The translations under genes and the position numbers were made by a program. Positions 1-8,539 of a stretch of DNA of 26,238 nucleotides are shown here, piece by piece. Position 1 is the first letter of the stretch, and each line of letters begins with the position of its first letter. This DNA comes from Gordonia sp. UBA5067 (lineage in GTDB: Bacteria; Actinomycetota; Actinomycetes; Mycobacteriales; Mycobacteriaceae). Below the pieces are notes generated by a model. The model was not told the origin of the DNA, did no database searches, and saw only the letters and a program-made list of their open reading frames with translations. The DNA is taken from NCBI RefSeq assembly GCF_002414845.1, contig NZ_DIAX01000054.1:27306-53543 (forward strand). The letters are read 5' to 3'.

Positions 1-239
1 CCCTCGTCCGCGGCGACCTGCGCAGCGCAGTCGACGCGATCCGCCTGTCCCGCAAGACCCTGAGCACGATCAAGACCAACCTGTTCTGGGCCTTCGCCTA
101 CAACACCGCAGCGATCCCTGTCGCCGCGGCGGGCATGCTCAACCCGATGCTCGCCGGCGCAGCGATGGCCCTCTCCAGCGTCTTCGTCGTCGGAAACAGC
201 CTGCGGCTCCGCGGATTCCGCAGCATCTCCACCGACTGA
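1..239 (+). CDS. copA: Copper-translocating P1B-type ATPase, C-terminal end (partial)
   Basis: The reading frame is open from the first base (complete codons from position 3) and ends at TGA 237-239, giving the last 78 residues. They contain the end of the soluble hinge region and the last two membrane segments. The family signatures are NLFWAFAYN, then a Pro-containing helix, then [17 protein letters not shown] followed by NSLRLR. The asparagine in the first helix and the M-x2-SS motif in the last helix are what separate Cu+/Ag+ exporters (P1B-1) from Zn/Cd exporters. The protein would sit in the inner membrane and pump cytoplasmic Cu+ outward at the expense of ATP. Catalytic domains lie outside the window. 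Location next to CopRS-like and multicopper oxidase genes fits a copper role. Confidence 0.9.
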   Translation, partial: LVRGDLRSAVDAIRLSRKTLSTIKTNLFWAFAYNTAAIPVAAAGMLNPMLAGAAMALSSVFVVGNSLRLRGFRSISTD

Positions 240-309
240 ATCCCACACACAGTAGAACCGCCACCGGCCTCCGGCCGGGCACATACCCCCTACCGGAATG
301 GAGTACATG

Positions 310-1753
310 ATGAGTACCGAAAGCACAACACGAGGAGGCACCACCCGTTGGTGGGCACTCGCCTTGATCGCCACCGCGCAGTTCATGGTCATCATGGACA
401 CCTCGATCATCGGCGTGGCCCTGCCGCAGATGCAGGCCGACCTCGGGTTCACCCAGCACAACCTGTCGTGGGTGTTCAACGCCTACGTCATCGCCCTCGG
501 CGGCCTACTCCTGCTCGGCGGCAGGTTGTCCGACCTGTTCGGCGCCCGCCGGATGTTCGCGACCGGTTGGCTCGTCCTGCTCGTCGGCTCACTCGTCGCC
601 GGGCTCGCCACCAACGTCGGCATCGAACTGACCGGCCGCGCCATCCAGGGCGCCGGCTCCGCATTGATCGCCCCCTCTGCGCTGACATTGCTGATGATGA
701 TCTTCGGAGCGAACCCGAAGGAACTCACCAAGGCTCTCGCGCTTTACGGCGCAGCCGCCCCCGCCGGTGGCACCGCCGGTGTGTTCCTGGGCGGCGTGAT
801 CACCGAGTACATCTCGTGGCCCTGGAGTCTTCTTCATCAACATCCCCATCGCCGCCGTCGCTCTCATCGCCACCCCGGCCCTGATGCCCGGCGGGGCGAT
901 GGGCGGCCGTGGCTCAGTAGACATCTTCGGAGCGCTGACCGTCACTCTCGGCCTCGCTGCCGCGGTGTACGGCATCGTCCGTGCCCCCGAGGTCGGCTGG
1001 GGCTCCGGCGAGACCTGGATCGCTCTCGGCGTAGCCGCGGCCCTGCTGGTGGCGTTCGTGGTCTCCCAGGCCGTGAGTCGTGAACCACTCATGCGGCTCT
1101 CGATCTTCCGCACTCCCAATCTGGGCGCGGCGAACCTCGCCCAGATACTGCTCGGCGGCGCGTGGATCCCGATGTGGTTCTTCCTCAACCTCTACTTGCA
1201 GCAGGTCCTCGACTACACCGCGTTCCCGTCGGGCGCCGCGCTTCTGCCGATGACCGCGCTGATCATGCTCGGCATGATCGTGCTCGCGCCCCGGATCATG
1301 GGTGCGTTCGGGCCGAAGGTCCCGATCGTCGCCGGACTGCTGATCCTCGCCATCGGTATGGGATGGCTATCGCTGATCCGTCCTGACGGCAACTTCTGGG
1401 TCGACGTGCTGCCGGCCTCTCTCGTCGCGGCACTCGGCATGTCATTGGCCTTCATCCCGTCGCTGGGCACCGCGATCTCGTCTGCCCGCCCAGAGGAGGG
1501 CGGTCTTGCCGCGGGCATCGTCAACACCAGTTACCAGGTCGGATCAGCGCTCGGGCTCGCCGCCATGACCGCGATCGCCGCTGCGTTCGGCGCCGATCAA
1601 CTCGGCAATGCGCAGGCACTCACTGACGGATTCTCCGCCGCTTTCCTTGGCGCTGGCGCAATCGCTTTGGTCGGCTCCGGCATAGCTCTGGTCACGCTGC
1701 GGCGCACACCAGCCGCTGAGCCGGCGAAGGACACAGACGTGACTACGACCTGA
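310..1753 (+). pseudogene. DHA2-family MFS drug/metal exporter, broken by a one-base frameshift
   Basis: Two overlapping frames make one protein. The frame starting at ATG 310 (GGAG at 300-303, six-base spacer; ATG 298 and 307 are alternatives) encodes the N-terminal helices. These include the D-T-S-I-I-G-V-A-L-P motif of 14-helix EmrB/QacA-type exporters and a GGRLSDLFGARR loop. At 823-827 the codon TGG is followed by an extra A (826). Without it, translation continues as FFINIPIA, the expected conserved segment, and runs in the second frame to TGA 1751-1753. As read, the product stops at 1083 after unrelated Arg/His-rich residues. The gene follows the copper ATPase by 70 bp in the same direction. 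It is either a true pseudogene or a sequencing error; no other damage is visible. Confidence 0.85.
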
Positions 1754-1770
1754 ACCAAGGTTCTCCCCAT

Positions 1771-1803
1771 CCGAACCCGGCGGAACAAACCCGCCGGGTT
1801 CGG
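1771..1803. terminator. Bidirectional hairpin between convergent MFS genes
   Basis: A perfect 13-bp inverted repeat (CCGAACCCGGCGG at 1771-1783 and its complement at 1791-1803) encloses a 7-base A-rich loop. It lies between the stop of the plus-strand exporter and the stop of the minus-strand MFS gene. There is no long T-run, as is common in high-GC actinobacteria. It probably ends transcription from both sides. Confidence 0.8.
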
Positions 1804-1850
1804 CGTGTGAACGCACCCGCGCGGCCTTCGGACCCTGACTCCGCATCCGC

Positions 1851-3197
1851 CTACCACCGCCGGTGCCGGCCGGCCTCAGCAGGCCTTCGGTGGGACGTGG
1901 CGCGGATCCGGGCGGCTGGGGATGCGGCGGCCGCGGCGCCTGTCGGCTCGGGTCTAGTCAGTGCGCCGGTGCGGTGCAGGGCGCCCAACGCGATCGTCGC
2001 CGCGGCGCCGATAGCGATCAGTACCGCCCAGATCAACCCGGGGAATCCCAGGCGAATGCCCAGCGAAAGGAGCGCACCGGTCCCCAGGTTGCCGGCGAGG
2101 ATCCCGACGCCGACGACTGTGTTGTACAGCCCGTAGTGGGTGGCGACCAGCCGGTCGCCGGAGAGGTTGACCACGGTGTCCATCTCGAACGGAAAGACGG
2201 TCGCGGTCGCGATTGCCAGGCCGGCGGCAGCGATCAGCAGCGCGCCGGCAGCGGTGGCTTTTCCGGCTAGCGTTGCGGTCGGTACCACGAACAAGGGAAC
2301 GAACGCGCTGGTCATCACCGCCATACCCACTCCCAGGCTGCGGGTGGGTCCGAATCGGCGGCGGAACCAGCTGGTGATCCGCAGTTGCCCGGCGACCGCG
2401 ATGATTCCGGTGACCACGAACACCGCCGCCACCAGGTACGTCGACGACGGTTCACTGCCGGTGATCGCCGCCGCGTGCAGCGGCAGCGCCAAGTACACCT
2501 GGAACGAGAGGACATAAGAGCCGATCATCGCGCAGGCGAACAGGACGAACCGGCGGTTCCCGGCCACGATCCGCCAGTCCGCCAGCACCGAGCGCCGCGG
2601 CTCGCCGGCAGGTGCACCTTCGCGGCGATCGCGGGGCAGCGCGAGGATCTGCGCGACGGTCAGTGCGGCGAACACTACCGCGGCCACCAGTGAGGTCACG
2701 CGGAAGTCGAACGCCATGAGCAACACCCCCACCAGGGGGCCGACGAGGATCCCCGCCTGGTAGAAGATGTTGAAGATCGCGAACGCTTCGATGCGGCGGT
2801 CCCCGACGTCAGCGGCGAGGTACGCCCGCACAGCGGGGTTGAACAATGCGCCGGCGAACCCGGTGGCCGCGGACGCGGCCAGCAGGGCGGGCAGGGAATC
2901 AACGGTGGCCAGCAGCCCGAATCCGACGGTCCGCAGCAGACACCCGGCGACGATCAGCGGTTTGTATCCGAGCCGGTCGGCGAGTGTGCCGCCGATGAGG
3001 AACATGCCTTGCTGTGAGAAATTGCGGATCCCCATCACCAGACCGATGGCCCACCCGGCGAGTCCGACGGGCCCGGCCAGGTATCCGGCGAGGTAGGGCA
3101 TGAGCATGTAGAAGCCGAGGTTGATGGTGAACTGGTTGACCATCAACACCTGGCTGGGCCGGTCGAAGGTGCGGAACGTGGCGATCGGACCGGTCAT
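1851..3197 (-). CDS. MFS transporter, MdtH-like 12-helix exporter
   Basis: A 448-residue hydrophobic protein with about 12 membrane segments. Conserved MFS features are visible: [12 protein letters not shown] in the loop after helix 2, and [18 protein letters not shown] in the helix 4 region, typical of drug:H+ antiporters. The start is ATG 3197, which overlaps the stop of the upstream PLP-enzyme gene as ATGA, so the two are translationally coupled. The long Ala/Pro/Arg-rich C-terminal tail after the last helix is unusual and might be poorly conserved. Substrate is unknown. The tight pairing with a cysteine synthase-like enzyme suggests export of its product or of a sulfur amino acid, or a drug or metallophore role; this is inference. 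Confidence 0.8.
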   Translation of the reverse strand: MTGPIATFRTFDRPSQVLMVNQFTINLGFYMLMPYLAGYLAGPVGLAGWAIGLVMGIRNFSQQGMFLIGGTLADRLGYKPLIVAGCLLRTVGFGLLATVDSLPALLAASAATGFAGALFNPAVRAYLAADVGDRRIEAFAIFNIFYQAGILVGPLVGVLLMAFDFRVTSLVAAVVFAALTVAQILALPRDRREGAPAGEPRRSVLADWRIVAGNRRFVLFACAMIGSYVLSFQVYLALPLHAAAITGSEPSSTYLVAAVFVVTGIIAVAGQLRITSWFRRRFGPTRSLGVGMAVMTSAFVPLFVVPTATLAGKATAAGALLIAAAGLAIATATVFPFEMDTVVNLSGDRLVATHYGLYNTVVGVGILAGNLGTGALLSLGIRLGFPGLIWAVLIAIGAAATIALGALHRTGALTRPEPTGAAAAASPAARIRATSHRRPAEAGRHRRW

Positions 3198-4336
3198 CGC
3201 GCAGTGAGCGGGTCGCGCACGGCGCTGCAACGAGACCATCGGGTCACCACGGTCGCGGTGGGGTCGGCGATGGTCACGGGCGCCGATGGCGGCGCCACGG
3301 TCGGGTCGATGCCGTTGGCGTGGCAGTACTCGTCGCTGTACACGGTGCCGTAGTACCGCTGTGGGCCGTCGGGGAAGATCGCGGCGACGACCGTGTCCGG
3401 GGAGCGGGTACCGGCGATCCACCCGGCTACCTGTGCGACCGCTCCGACGCTCCAGCCGCCGGTGGCGTAGTGCGTCGATGCCAGGGTCCGGCACGCCCAT
3501 ACCGATTCCTCGGGGGCGACCCAATGCACCTCGGAGAACGCCGCGTAGTCGACATTGCCCGGGTAGATGCTCGAGCCGAGACCGCGCATGAGCCGCTTGT
3601 GCGCGGGTTGGCCGAAGATGGTCGATCCGATGGTGTCGACGCCCACGAGCTCGACGTCGGGCAGGAACTGCCGCAGAGTGCGGCTGATCCCCGCCGAGTG
3701 GCCCCCGGTGCCGACCGAGCAGACGAGGACGTCGATGTGCCCGAGCTGGGTGAGCAGTTCGAGCGCGAGCCGCTGGTAGGCGCTGACGTTGTCCGGGTTG
3801 GTGTACTGATCCGGGCACCAGGCCGTCGGATCGGCGGCCAGGAGCGATTGGACGCGGTCCCGGCGGGCCTGCTGCCACCCACCGCTCGGGTGCGGTTCGG
3901 TGACCATGTCCACCCGGGCGCCGTACGCGGCGAGCATCTGGGTGAGGATCGGTTCCAGTCCCGGGTCGGTCACCAACGTCACGGGATGATCGTGCACGAT
4001 CCCCGCCAACGCCAAGCCGAGCCCCAGGGAGCCGCTGGTGGATTCGACGATCCGCGCTCCCGGCGCCAGATCGCCCCGTGCCTTGGCCCGCTCGACCATG
4101 TGCAGGGCAGGCCGGTCCTTCATCCCGCCGGGGTTGAAGCCCTCCAGTTTCGCCCAGAAACCATGCCCGGCGGGTGTGAACGGCTCTGCGATCCGCATCA
4201 CCGGGGTGTTGCCCACCAAAGCGCCGGGCCGGTCCGAGGACGCCGTGGGCTCGCCGAACTGCCGGTACGGCAACGCCGGATGATGCAGCGGTACCGGCGG
4301 TTGTTGGGCGGGAACCGTAGTCGCGTGGAGGCTCAC
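3194..4336 (-). CDS. PLP-dependent cysteine synthase/cysteine desulfhydrase family enzyme
   Basis: Fold type II PLP enzyme of 380 residues. [10 protein letters not shown] carries the expected PLP lysine. [15 protein letters not shown] corresponds to the substrate-binding loop that reads T-S-G-N-T-G in true Cys[12 protein letters not shown] is the phosphate-cradle loop. The C-terminal [18 protein letters not shown] block is typical of actinobacterial CysK-like proteins, including cysteine desulfhydrases. The Asn-to-Ser change in the substrate loop argues against ordinary O-acetylserine sulfhydrylase activity. GTG 4336 is chosen because AAGGA lies ten bases upstream and the sequence before it in this frame is Arg/Pro-rich non-protein-like. 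The start overlaps the stop of a 49-codon upstream ORF, and the end overlaps the MFS start. Possible roles: cysteine breakdown to sulfide, or a synthase for an export product. Confidence 0.8.
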   Translation of the reverse strand: MSLHATTVPAQQPPVPLHHPALPYRQFGEPTASSDRPGALVGNTPVMRIAEPFTPAGHGFWAKLEGFNPGGMKDRPALHMVERAKARGDLAPGARIVESTSGSLGLGLALAGIVHDHPVTLVTDPGLEPILTQMLAAYGARVDMVTEPHPSGGWQQARRDRVQSLLAADPTAWCPDQYTNPDNVSAYQRLALELLTQLGHIDVLVCSVGTGGHSAGISRTLRQFLPDVELVGVDTIGSTIFGQPAHKRLMRGLGSSIYPGNVDYAAFSEVHWVAPEESVWACRTLASTHYATGGWSVGAVAQVAGWIAGTRSPDTVVAAIFPDGPQRYYGTVYSDEYCHANGIDPTVAPPSAPVTIADPTATVVTRWSRCSAVRDPLTAR

Positions 4337-4482
4337 GTCGGGGTATTCCTTTCGGAGGGCGAAGCAGGATGTCGCAGGTGTGCGGCGACGCCGCCCGGCC
4401 ACAGCAGAGGTCCGCTGCGGCACCGGCAGGGGCCAGCGGGGGCGGCGCGCCTGGGGCGCGCCCTGGTGAAAACGCGCCACAT
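4333..4482 (-). CDS. Small upstream ORF (49 aa), possible leader peptide of the cysteine synthase-like gene
   Basis: ATG 4482 opens a 49-codon frame that ends at TGA 4335-4333. The TGA overlaps the GTG start of the cysteine synthase-like gene as GTGA. The peptide is Arg/Pro-rich and carries a Cys-Arg-Cys-Arg cluster (residues 19-22). Small Cys-containing upstream ORFs that overlap sulfur-metabolism genes are known in mycobacteria, where they couple translation to cysteine supply. Whether this one works that way is inference. No clear ribosome binding site precedes it, and its high GC content makes a chance ORF quite possible. Confidence 0.35.
   Translation of the reverse strand: MWRVFTRARPRRAAPAGPCRCRSGPLLWPGGVAAHLRHPASPSERNTPT
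4444..4462. repeat. GC-rich hairpin in the leader region of the cysteine synthase-like gene
   Basis: GGCGCGCC occurs twice (4444-4451, 4455-4462) around a TGG loop. Each copy is self-complementary, so the unit forms an 8-bp stem. It lies inside the upstream ORF, 108 bases before the enzyme start, and could act in attenuation or termination. No U-run follows on either strand. Confidence 0.4.
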
Positions 4483-4550
4483 CGTGATCAGTCCGGTGAG
4501 GGGTGTCTGACCGCTTACGACTGTGCGTGCCCTAACCGGGCGGTTACGTA

Positions 4551-4578
4551 TGCTCAAGATCAAGATTTGCTCAAGATC
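4551..4578 (+). promoter_or_regulatory. Direct repeats upstream of the response regulator: putative CopR boxes
   Basis: TGCTCAAGATC occurs at 4551-4561 and again at 4568-4578, with an additional CAAGATTT between them. Such AAGAT direct repeats resemble OmpR-type sites and recall the TGAAGATTT repeats bound by CopR of Corynebacterium glutamicum (from memory). A TANNNT -10 element (TACCGT, 4603-4608) follows, so the repeats fall just upstream of the -35 region of the copR-like gene. That fits activation and autoregulation. They also lie in the divergent intergenic region of the cysteine synthase-like gene. Confidence 0.55.
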
Positions 4579-4617
4579 GCCGTCTCGGCTCGAACATCGG
4601 CATACCGTCAGGCCACG

Positions 4618-5397
4618 ATGGGAGGCATGGATGCGATTGTTGCCGAGCCCAGGCCGGCGGCGGTGACTGAGCCGCGGCCGAAACTGGGCCTGCGCGCGAT
4701 GGTCATCGAGGACGATCCCGACCTCGCCGAGGTCATCGCCGACTACCTCCAACGCAGCGGCTTCGACGTCGAGATCAGCGGCGACGGCGCCGCTGCGGTG
4801 GCCGCCGCGCATCGCCTGCCCCCGGACGTCGTCGTCCTCGACCTCGGCTTGCCCTCGCTGGACGGCGTCGAGGTCTGTCGGCAACTGCGCACCTTCTCCG
4901 ATGCCTACGTGGTGATGGTCACCGCCCGCGCCGACGAGGTCGACACCCTCGTCGGCCTGTCCGTCGGAGCTGACGACTACCTGACCAAACCGTTCAGCCC
5001 CCGCGAGCTGATCGCCCGGATCGAAGCGATGCTCCGCAGGCCGCGCGCCGGAACCGTCAACGCCTCTGGCATGCCGCTGCCCGGGGAACGCCGGATCGAC
5101 GAGCTGGTGATCGACCCGCAGGGGCGGGAAGTGAGCCTTGCGGGGACACCGATCGCGCTCACCCGCACTGAATTCGACCTGCTCGATGTGCTCTCCCGCC
5201 GACCAGGGATGGTGTTCAGCCGCGATCAGCTCCTCTCCGAGCTCTGGGGTCCCGGTTGGGTCGGCGACGCCCACGTCGTCGACGTCCACATCGCGAGCCT
5301 GCGTCGCAAGCTCGGTGACACCGCGGCCGAGCGCCGCTACATCCGCACCATTCGCGGGATCGGGTACCGAATGGGTGACGGCCGGTCGCAACGATGA
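4618..5397 (+). CDS. copR: OmpR/PhoB-family response regulator, CopR-like
   Basis: 259 residues. An N-terminal receiver domain (about 25-137) shows EDD at 31-33 (acidic pocket), the phosphoacceptor Asp75 in VVVLDLGLPS, and Lys124 in YLTKPF. A C-terminal winged-helix domain (about 160-255) ends in RYIRTIRGIGYRM, the signature of OmpR-type DNA-binding domains. Its stop overlaps the histidine kinase start as ATGA. Start choice is uncertain: ATG 4618 lacks a good Shine-Dalgarno sequence and ATG 4627 is too close to GGAGG 4621-4625, so a leaderless message from the -10 at 4603-4608 is plausible. Placement beside a Cu ATPase, a Met-rich lipoprotein and a multicopper oxidase suggests it activates copper-resistance genes; the signal is inferred from context. 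Confidence 0.85.
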   Translation: MGGMDAIVAEPRPAAVTEPRPKLGLRAMVIEDDPDLAEVIADYLQRSGFDVEISGDGAAAVAAAHRLPPDVVVLDLGLPSLDGVEVCRQLRTFSDAYVVMVTARADEVDTLVGLSVGADDYLTKPFSPRELIARIEAMLRRPRAGTVNASGMPLPGERRIDELVIDPQGREVSLAGTPIALTRTEFDLLDVLSRRPGMVFSRDQLLSELWGPGWVGDAHVVDVHIASLRRKLGDTAAERRYIRTIRGIGYRMGDGRSQR

Positions 5398-6650
5398 GCA
5401 CGCTGCTGTCCGGGCGGCGGGCCGGCGGGCGGCAACGTTCGGGGTTCACCACTCGCCTGTTCATCGCCCAAACCGTCGTGATCGCTGCCGGCGCTGCAAG
5501 CTCCGCTCTGGTTGCCTGGACGGTCGCGCCGCACCTGTTCCACACCCACATGGCCCACGCCGGCCTGCCCACCACATCCCCGCAGGCCAAGCACGTCGAG
5601 GAGGCGTTCGCCTCCTCGCTGATCGTGTCCGTGTCGGTCGCCCTGCTCTGCTCGGTGGTGCTGGCACTGGTGGTCAGCTGGCTGATCACCCGTCGGGTGC
5701 AGCGCTCGATCAGTGCCGTGGTCACCTCGACCGCGAACATCGCCGCCGGTAACCACGCCGTCCGAGTCCCGCCCAGCCGCCTGGGCCGTGAATTCAGCGA
5801 CCTGACCCGCAGTGTCAACCGGCTGGCCGAGCAGCTCGATACCACCGAGGAGATCCGCCAGCAGATGCTCTCGGACCTCGCCCACGAACTCCGCACCCCG
5901 ATCACTACGATCGCCGCGCAGATCGAAGCTGCCGAAGACGGCATCCGCACCCCCGGCGAGCAGATGTACGGCGTCATCCGCAGCGCCACCAGCAGGCTCA
6001 AACGCCTCGCCGACGACATCGATTCGGTCTCCCGCGCCGGCGAACGCCAACTGCGTGTCGAACCCGAACCGACCGCGGTCAACGACATCACCACCGCCGC
6101 GGTCCGCGAAGCGCAACCCGGCTACGACGACGCAGGTATCGACCTGATCGTCGGCCCGACCACCACGGATCTGGTCGCCGCGGACCGCACCCGCATCGGC
6201 CAGACCCTGGCGAACCTGCTCAGCAACGCCCGCCGACACACCCCACCCGGCGGTAGCGTCACCGTCAGCAGCCGACGCCGAGACCACAATCTCGTCGACA
6301 TCCTCATCGACGACACCGGCGAAGGCATCGCCCCCGAACACCTCCCACACGTCTTCGACCGCTTCTACCGCACCGACACCTCCCGCAATCGCGACGCCGG
6401 CGGCGGCGGAATCGGACTGACCATCGCCCGTGCGCTCGCCGAAGCCCACGACGGATCCCTTACCGCCACCAGCCGCGGGCCCGGCCGGGGCGCCCAGTTC
6501 ACGCTAACGTTGCCGATCTACCAGTGCCGCAGCGCCAAGCGTGGCTACCCAGCGCCGACCCCCGACACCACCGAGGTGCCGAACTCACCGCCCAGACAAA
6601 CCCACCGCAGAGTCCCCCAGAGAATCCCGGCTAAAAGGAAGAACCCATGA
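5394..6650 (+). CDS. copS: Sensor histidine kinase, CopS-like
   Basis: 418 residues. Membrane segments lie at about 23-45 and 74-98. The short extracytoplasmic loop between them (about 46-72) contains HLFHTHMAH, a compact His/Met cluster suited to Cu+ or Ag+ binding. Then come HAMP (about 99-150), HisKA with the phosphorylated His164 in DLAHELRTP, and HATPase_c with N box NLLSNARRH (Asn278), DDTGEGI, FDRFYR and GGGGIGLTIA. The kinase would phosphorylate the coupled response regulator. The start overlaps the regulator stop (ATGA), and the stop overlaps the start of the lipoprotein gene (ATGA). The last ~50 residues form a Pro/Arg-rich tail beyond the kinase domain and are likely disordered. 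Confidence 0.88.
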   Translation: MSTLLSGRRAGGRQRSGFTTRLFIAQTVVIAAGAASSALVAWTVAPHLFHTHMAHAGLPTTSPQAKHVEEAFASSLIVSVSVALLCSVVLALVVSWLITRRVQRSISAVVTSTANIAAGNHAVRVPPSRLGREFSDLTRSVNRLAEQLDTTEEIRQQMLSDLAHELRTPITTIAAQIEAAEDGIRTPGEQMYGVIRSATSRLKRLADDIDSVSRAGERQLRVEPEPTAVNDITTAAVREAQPGYDDAGIDLIVGPTTTDLVAADRTRIGQTLANLLSNARRHTPPGGSVTVSSRRRDHNLVDILIDDTGEGIAPEHLPHVFDRFYRTDTSRNRDAGGGGIGLTIARALAEAHDGSLTATSRGPGRGAQFTLTLPIYQCRSAKRGYPAPTPDTTEVPNSPPRQTHRRVPQRIPAKRKNP

Positions 6651-6907
6651 ATCCCAAGCGACTGTTCACCACGGCAGCTGTTACCGCCACCATCGTCCTC
6701 GCCACCACCGCCTGCGGCGACGGTATGTCGTCGATGAATCACGACACCAGCAGCACACCGGCCTCATCCCAAACGCAGATGCCCGCCGGGCATTCGATGA
6801 GCAGCACCCCGAGTTCGCCCCCCGCACCGCACCCCAGCATGCCGGGGATGCCAAACATGCCGGGGATGGACCACGGCAGCCCCTCCACCAGCCCCGCCGC
6901 GCCGTAG
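6647..6907 (+). CDS. Small Met/His-rich lipoprotein, probable copper-binding
   Basis: 86 residues. It has a basic N-terminus, a hydrophobic stretch and a lipobox-like LATTAC with Cys23, so the protein is probably exported and lipid-anchored outside the membrane. The mature part (63 residues) has eight Met and four His in repeats such as MPGMPNMPGMDH and is otherwise Ser/Pro/Thr linker. This composition is that of extracellular Cu+/Ag+ chelators. AAAGGA lies seven to eight bases upstream, and the start overlaps the kinase stop, tying its translation to the sensor. The multicopper oxidase starts 48 bp downstream. It may store or hand over copper to the oxidase; this is inferred from composition and position. 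Confidence 0.8.
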   Translation: MNPKRLFTTAAVTATIVLATTACGDGMSSMNHDTSSTPASSQTQMPAGHSMSSTPSSPPAPHPSMPGMPNMPGMDHGSPSTSPAAP

Positions 6908-6955
6908 GCACCGCTGCTTGCCTCCATCTCTCGACTCGACCCAAGGGGATCACGC

Positions 6956-8446
6956 ATGACACCGGTGACCAGACGAACAGCCCTGTTCGGCGGCCTCGCC
7001 GCCCTCGGCGTCGGAGCGCTCGCCGCGTGCGGCGACAACACCGCCAGCACGCCCGGCGGCGCCTCCCGTCCGCTGCAGGGTCCCCCGCTGCAAGCAACAC
7101 CCCAGCCCGGGCAGAAGGTCGTTGAAACGACACTCACCGCCCGGGAGAGCACGGTCGACCTCGGTGGCATCACCGCTCGAACGTGGGCCTACGACGACGC
7201 CCTGCCGGGCAAGGTCATTCGCGCCAACGCCGGCGACTTCCTGCGCGTGGCCCTCGACAACAGGCTCCCCGCCGACACCAGCATCCACTGGCACGGCATC
7301 CGGCTGCGTAATCAGGCCGACGGCGTTCCCGGCGTCACCCAGGATCCGATTCGCCCCGGCGGGCGGTTCGTGTACGAGTTCACCGCCCCCGATGCCGGTA
7401 CCCACTTCTTCCACCCGCACGTCGGCGCGCAACTCGACCGCGCGCTGTACGCGCCGATCATCATCGACGACCCCAACGAACCCGGCGCCTACGACGCCGA
7501 ATGGATCGTCGTCCTCGACGACTGGACCGACGGCGTCGGTAAGAACCCCGACCAGATCCTCGCCGACTTCCAGGCCAAGACCGGCCCGATCAAACCCGGC
7601 ATGGACATGGGCGGCATGGACCACTCCTCGATGCCCGGCATGAGCAGTTCCCGGCTCGGCGATGCCGGTGACGTGGTCTACCCGCACTACCTCATCAACG
7701 GCCGGATCCCGGCCGCACCCACCGAGTTCCGCGCCAAACCCGGACAACGCATCCGCCTGCGGATCATCAATGCCGGCTCCGACACCGTCTTCCGGGTCGC
7801 CCTCGGCGGACACACCCTGAGGGTCACCCACACCGACGGCCACCGAGTGCAGGACAAGCAGGCCCGTGCCCTGTTCGTCGCGATGGGCGAACGCTACGAC
7901 GTGACCGTCACCGTCGGCGACGGCGTGTTCCCCCTCGTCGCCGCCGCCGAAGGCAAGAACGGCCAGGCACTCGCCGTCCTGCGCACGGGTTCCGGCGCTG
8001 CCCCCGCCCCGGACGTGCGTCCCGCCGAACTGGACGGCCCTGTGCTCCTCGGCGCCACCGAGCTCGCCGCCGCCGACTCCGCACGCCTGCCCGACCGTGA
8101 ACCGGACTCGACGATCAAAGTCGCGCTCAACGGTCAGATGGACCCGTACGCCTGGGGCATCAACGGCAAGAAGCACGGCGAGGACAACCCGCTGACGGTC
8201 GGCAAGGGCCAACGACTGCGGATGCAGATCACCAACGAAACGATGATGCTGCACCCGATGCACATCCACGGCCACACCTGGTCACTGCCCGGCAGCGCCG
8301 GACTGCGCAAGGACACTGTGCTCATCAAACCGATGGGCTCAGTCGAGGTGGACCTCGACGCCGACAACCCCGGAACATGGGCCCTGCACTGCCACAACAT
8401 CTATCACATGGAAATGGGCATGATGACCACCCTTAAATACACCTAG
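6956..8446 (+). CDS. Multicopper oxidase (CueO/CopA-like), Tat-exported lipoprotein
   Basis: 496 residues. The N-terminus has TRRTALFGG (twin arginine) followed by LAAC (Cys25), predicting Tat export of a folded, lipid-anchored enzyme. All four copper-binding segments are present: HWHG at 111-114, HFFHPH at 150-155, HPMHIHGH at 433-440, and HCHNIYHMEMGM at 478-489. Met489 is at the type 1 axial position. A Met-rich insertion at about residues 219-230 (MDMGGMDHSSMPGM) resembles those of Cu+-oxidising CueO and CopA. The likely reaction is oxidation of toxic Cu+ to Cu2+ outside the membrane with O2 reduced to water. ATG 6956 has AGGGGA six bases upstream. It is the last gene of the copper unit. 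Confidence 0.93.
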   Translation: MTPVTRRTALFGGLAALGVGALAACGDNTASTPGGASRPLQGPPLQATPQPGQKVVETTLTARESTVDLGGITARTWAYDDALPGKVIRANAGDFLRVALDNRLPADTSIHWHGIRLRNQADGVPGVTQDPIRPGGRFVYEFTAPDAGTHFFHPHVGAQLDRALYAPIIIDDPNEPGAYDAEWIVVLDDWTDGVGKNPDQILADFQAKTGPIKPGMDMGGMDHSSMPGMSSSRLGDAGDVVYPHYLINGRIPAAPTEFRAKPGQRIRLRIINAGSDTVFRVALGGHTLRVTHTDGHRVQDKQARALFVAMGERYDVTVTVGDGVFPLVAAAEGKNGQALAVLRTGSGAAPAPDVRPAELDGPVLLGATELAAADSARLPDREPDSTIKVALNGQMDPYAWGINGKKHGEDNPLTVGKGQRLRMQITNETMMLHPMHIHGHTWSLPGSAGLRKDTVLIKPMGSVEVDLDADNPGTWALHCHNIYHMEMGMMTTLKYT

Positions 8447-8497
8447 GGGGTGCTGCCCCGGCCGAGCCATCGTGTCAAGTGACCGTGGTCGGCCATA

Positions 8498-8509
8498 CGC
8501 CAATTGGCG
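8498..8509. repeat. 12-bp perfect palindrome between convergent genes
   Basis: CGCCAATTGGCG lies in the 93-bp gap between the ends of the multicopper oxidase and methyltransferase genes. A weaker stem, GGCCGA with TCGGCC, lies just before it. One or both may act in termination of the convergent units. No T-run is present. Confidence 0.3.
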
Positions 8510-8539
8510 CCTCGACATCGACGCGCCGCCAGCGCAGAA

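Noticed and set aside
281..306. CsoR-type copper operator before the MFS pseudogene
   Set aside because: ATACCCCCTA looks like a half-site, but the other half (GGAGTA) is imperfect and the spacing does not fit the usual palindrome well.
1851..3878. 675-aa minus-strand ORF extending the MFS gene upstream
   Set aside because: The extra N-terminal part is an out-of-frame reading of the cysteine synthase-like gene; the ATGA overlap gives the natural MFS start at 3197.
3320..4510. 396-aa plus-strand ORF over the CysK-like gene
   Set aside because: The minus-strand frame carries clear PLP-enzyme motifs; the plus-strand frame is an Arg/Gly/Asp-rich mirror.
6950..8275. 441-aa minus-strand ORF
   Set aside because: Exact antisense of the multicopper oxidase with all its copper ligands; no ribosome binding site and a biased Gly/Asp/Val composition.
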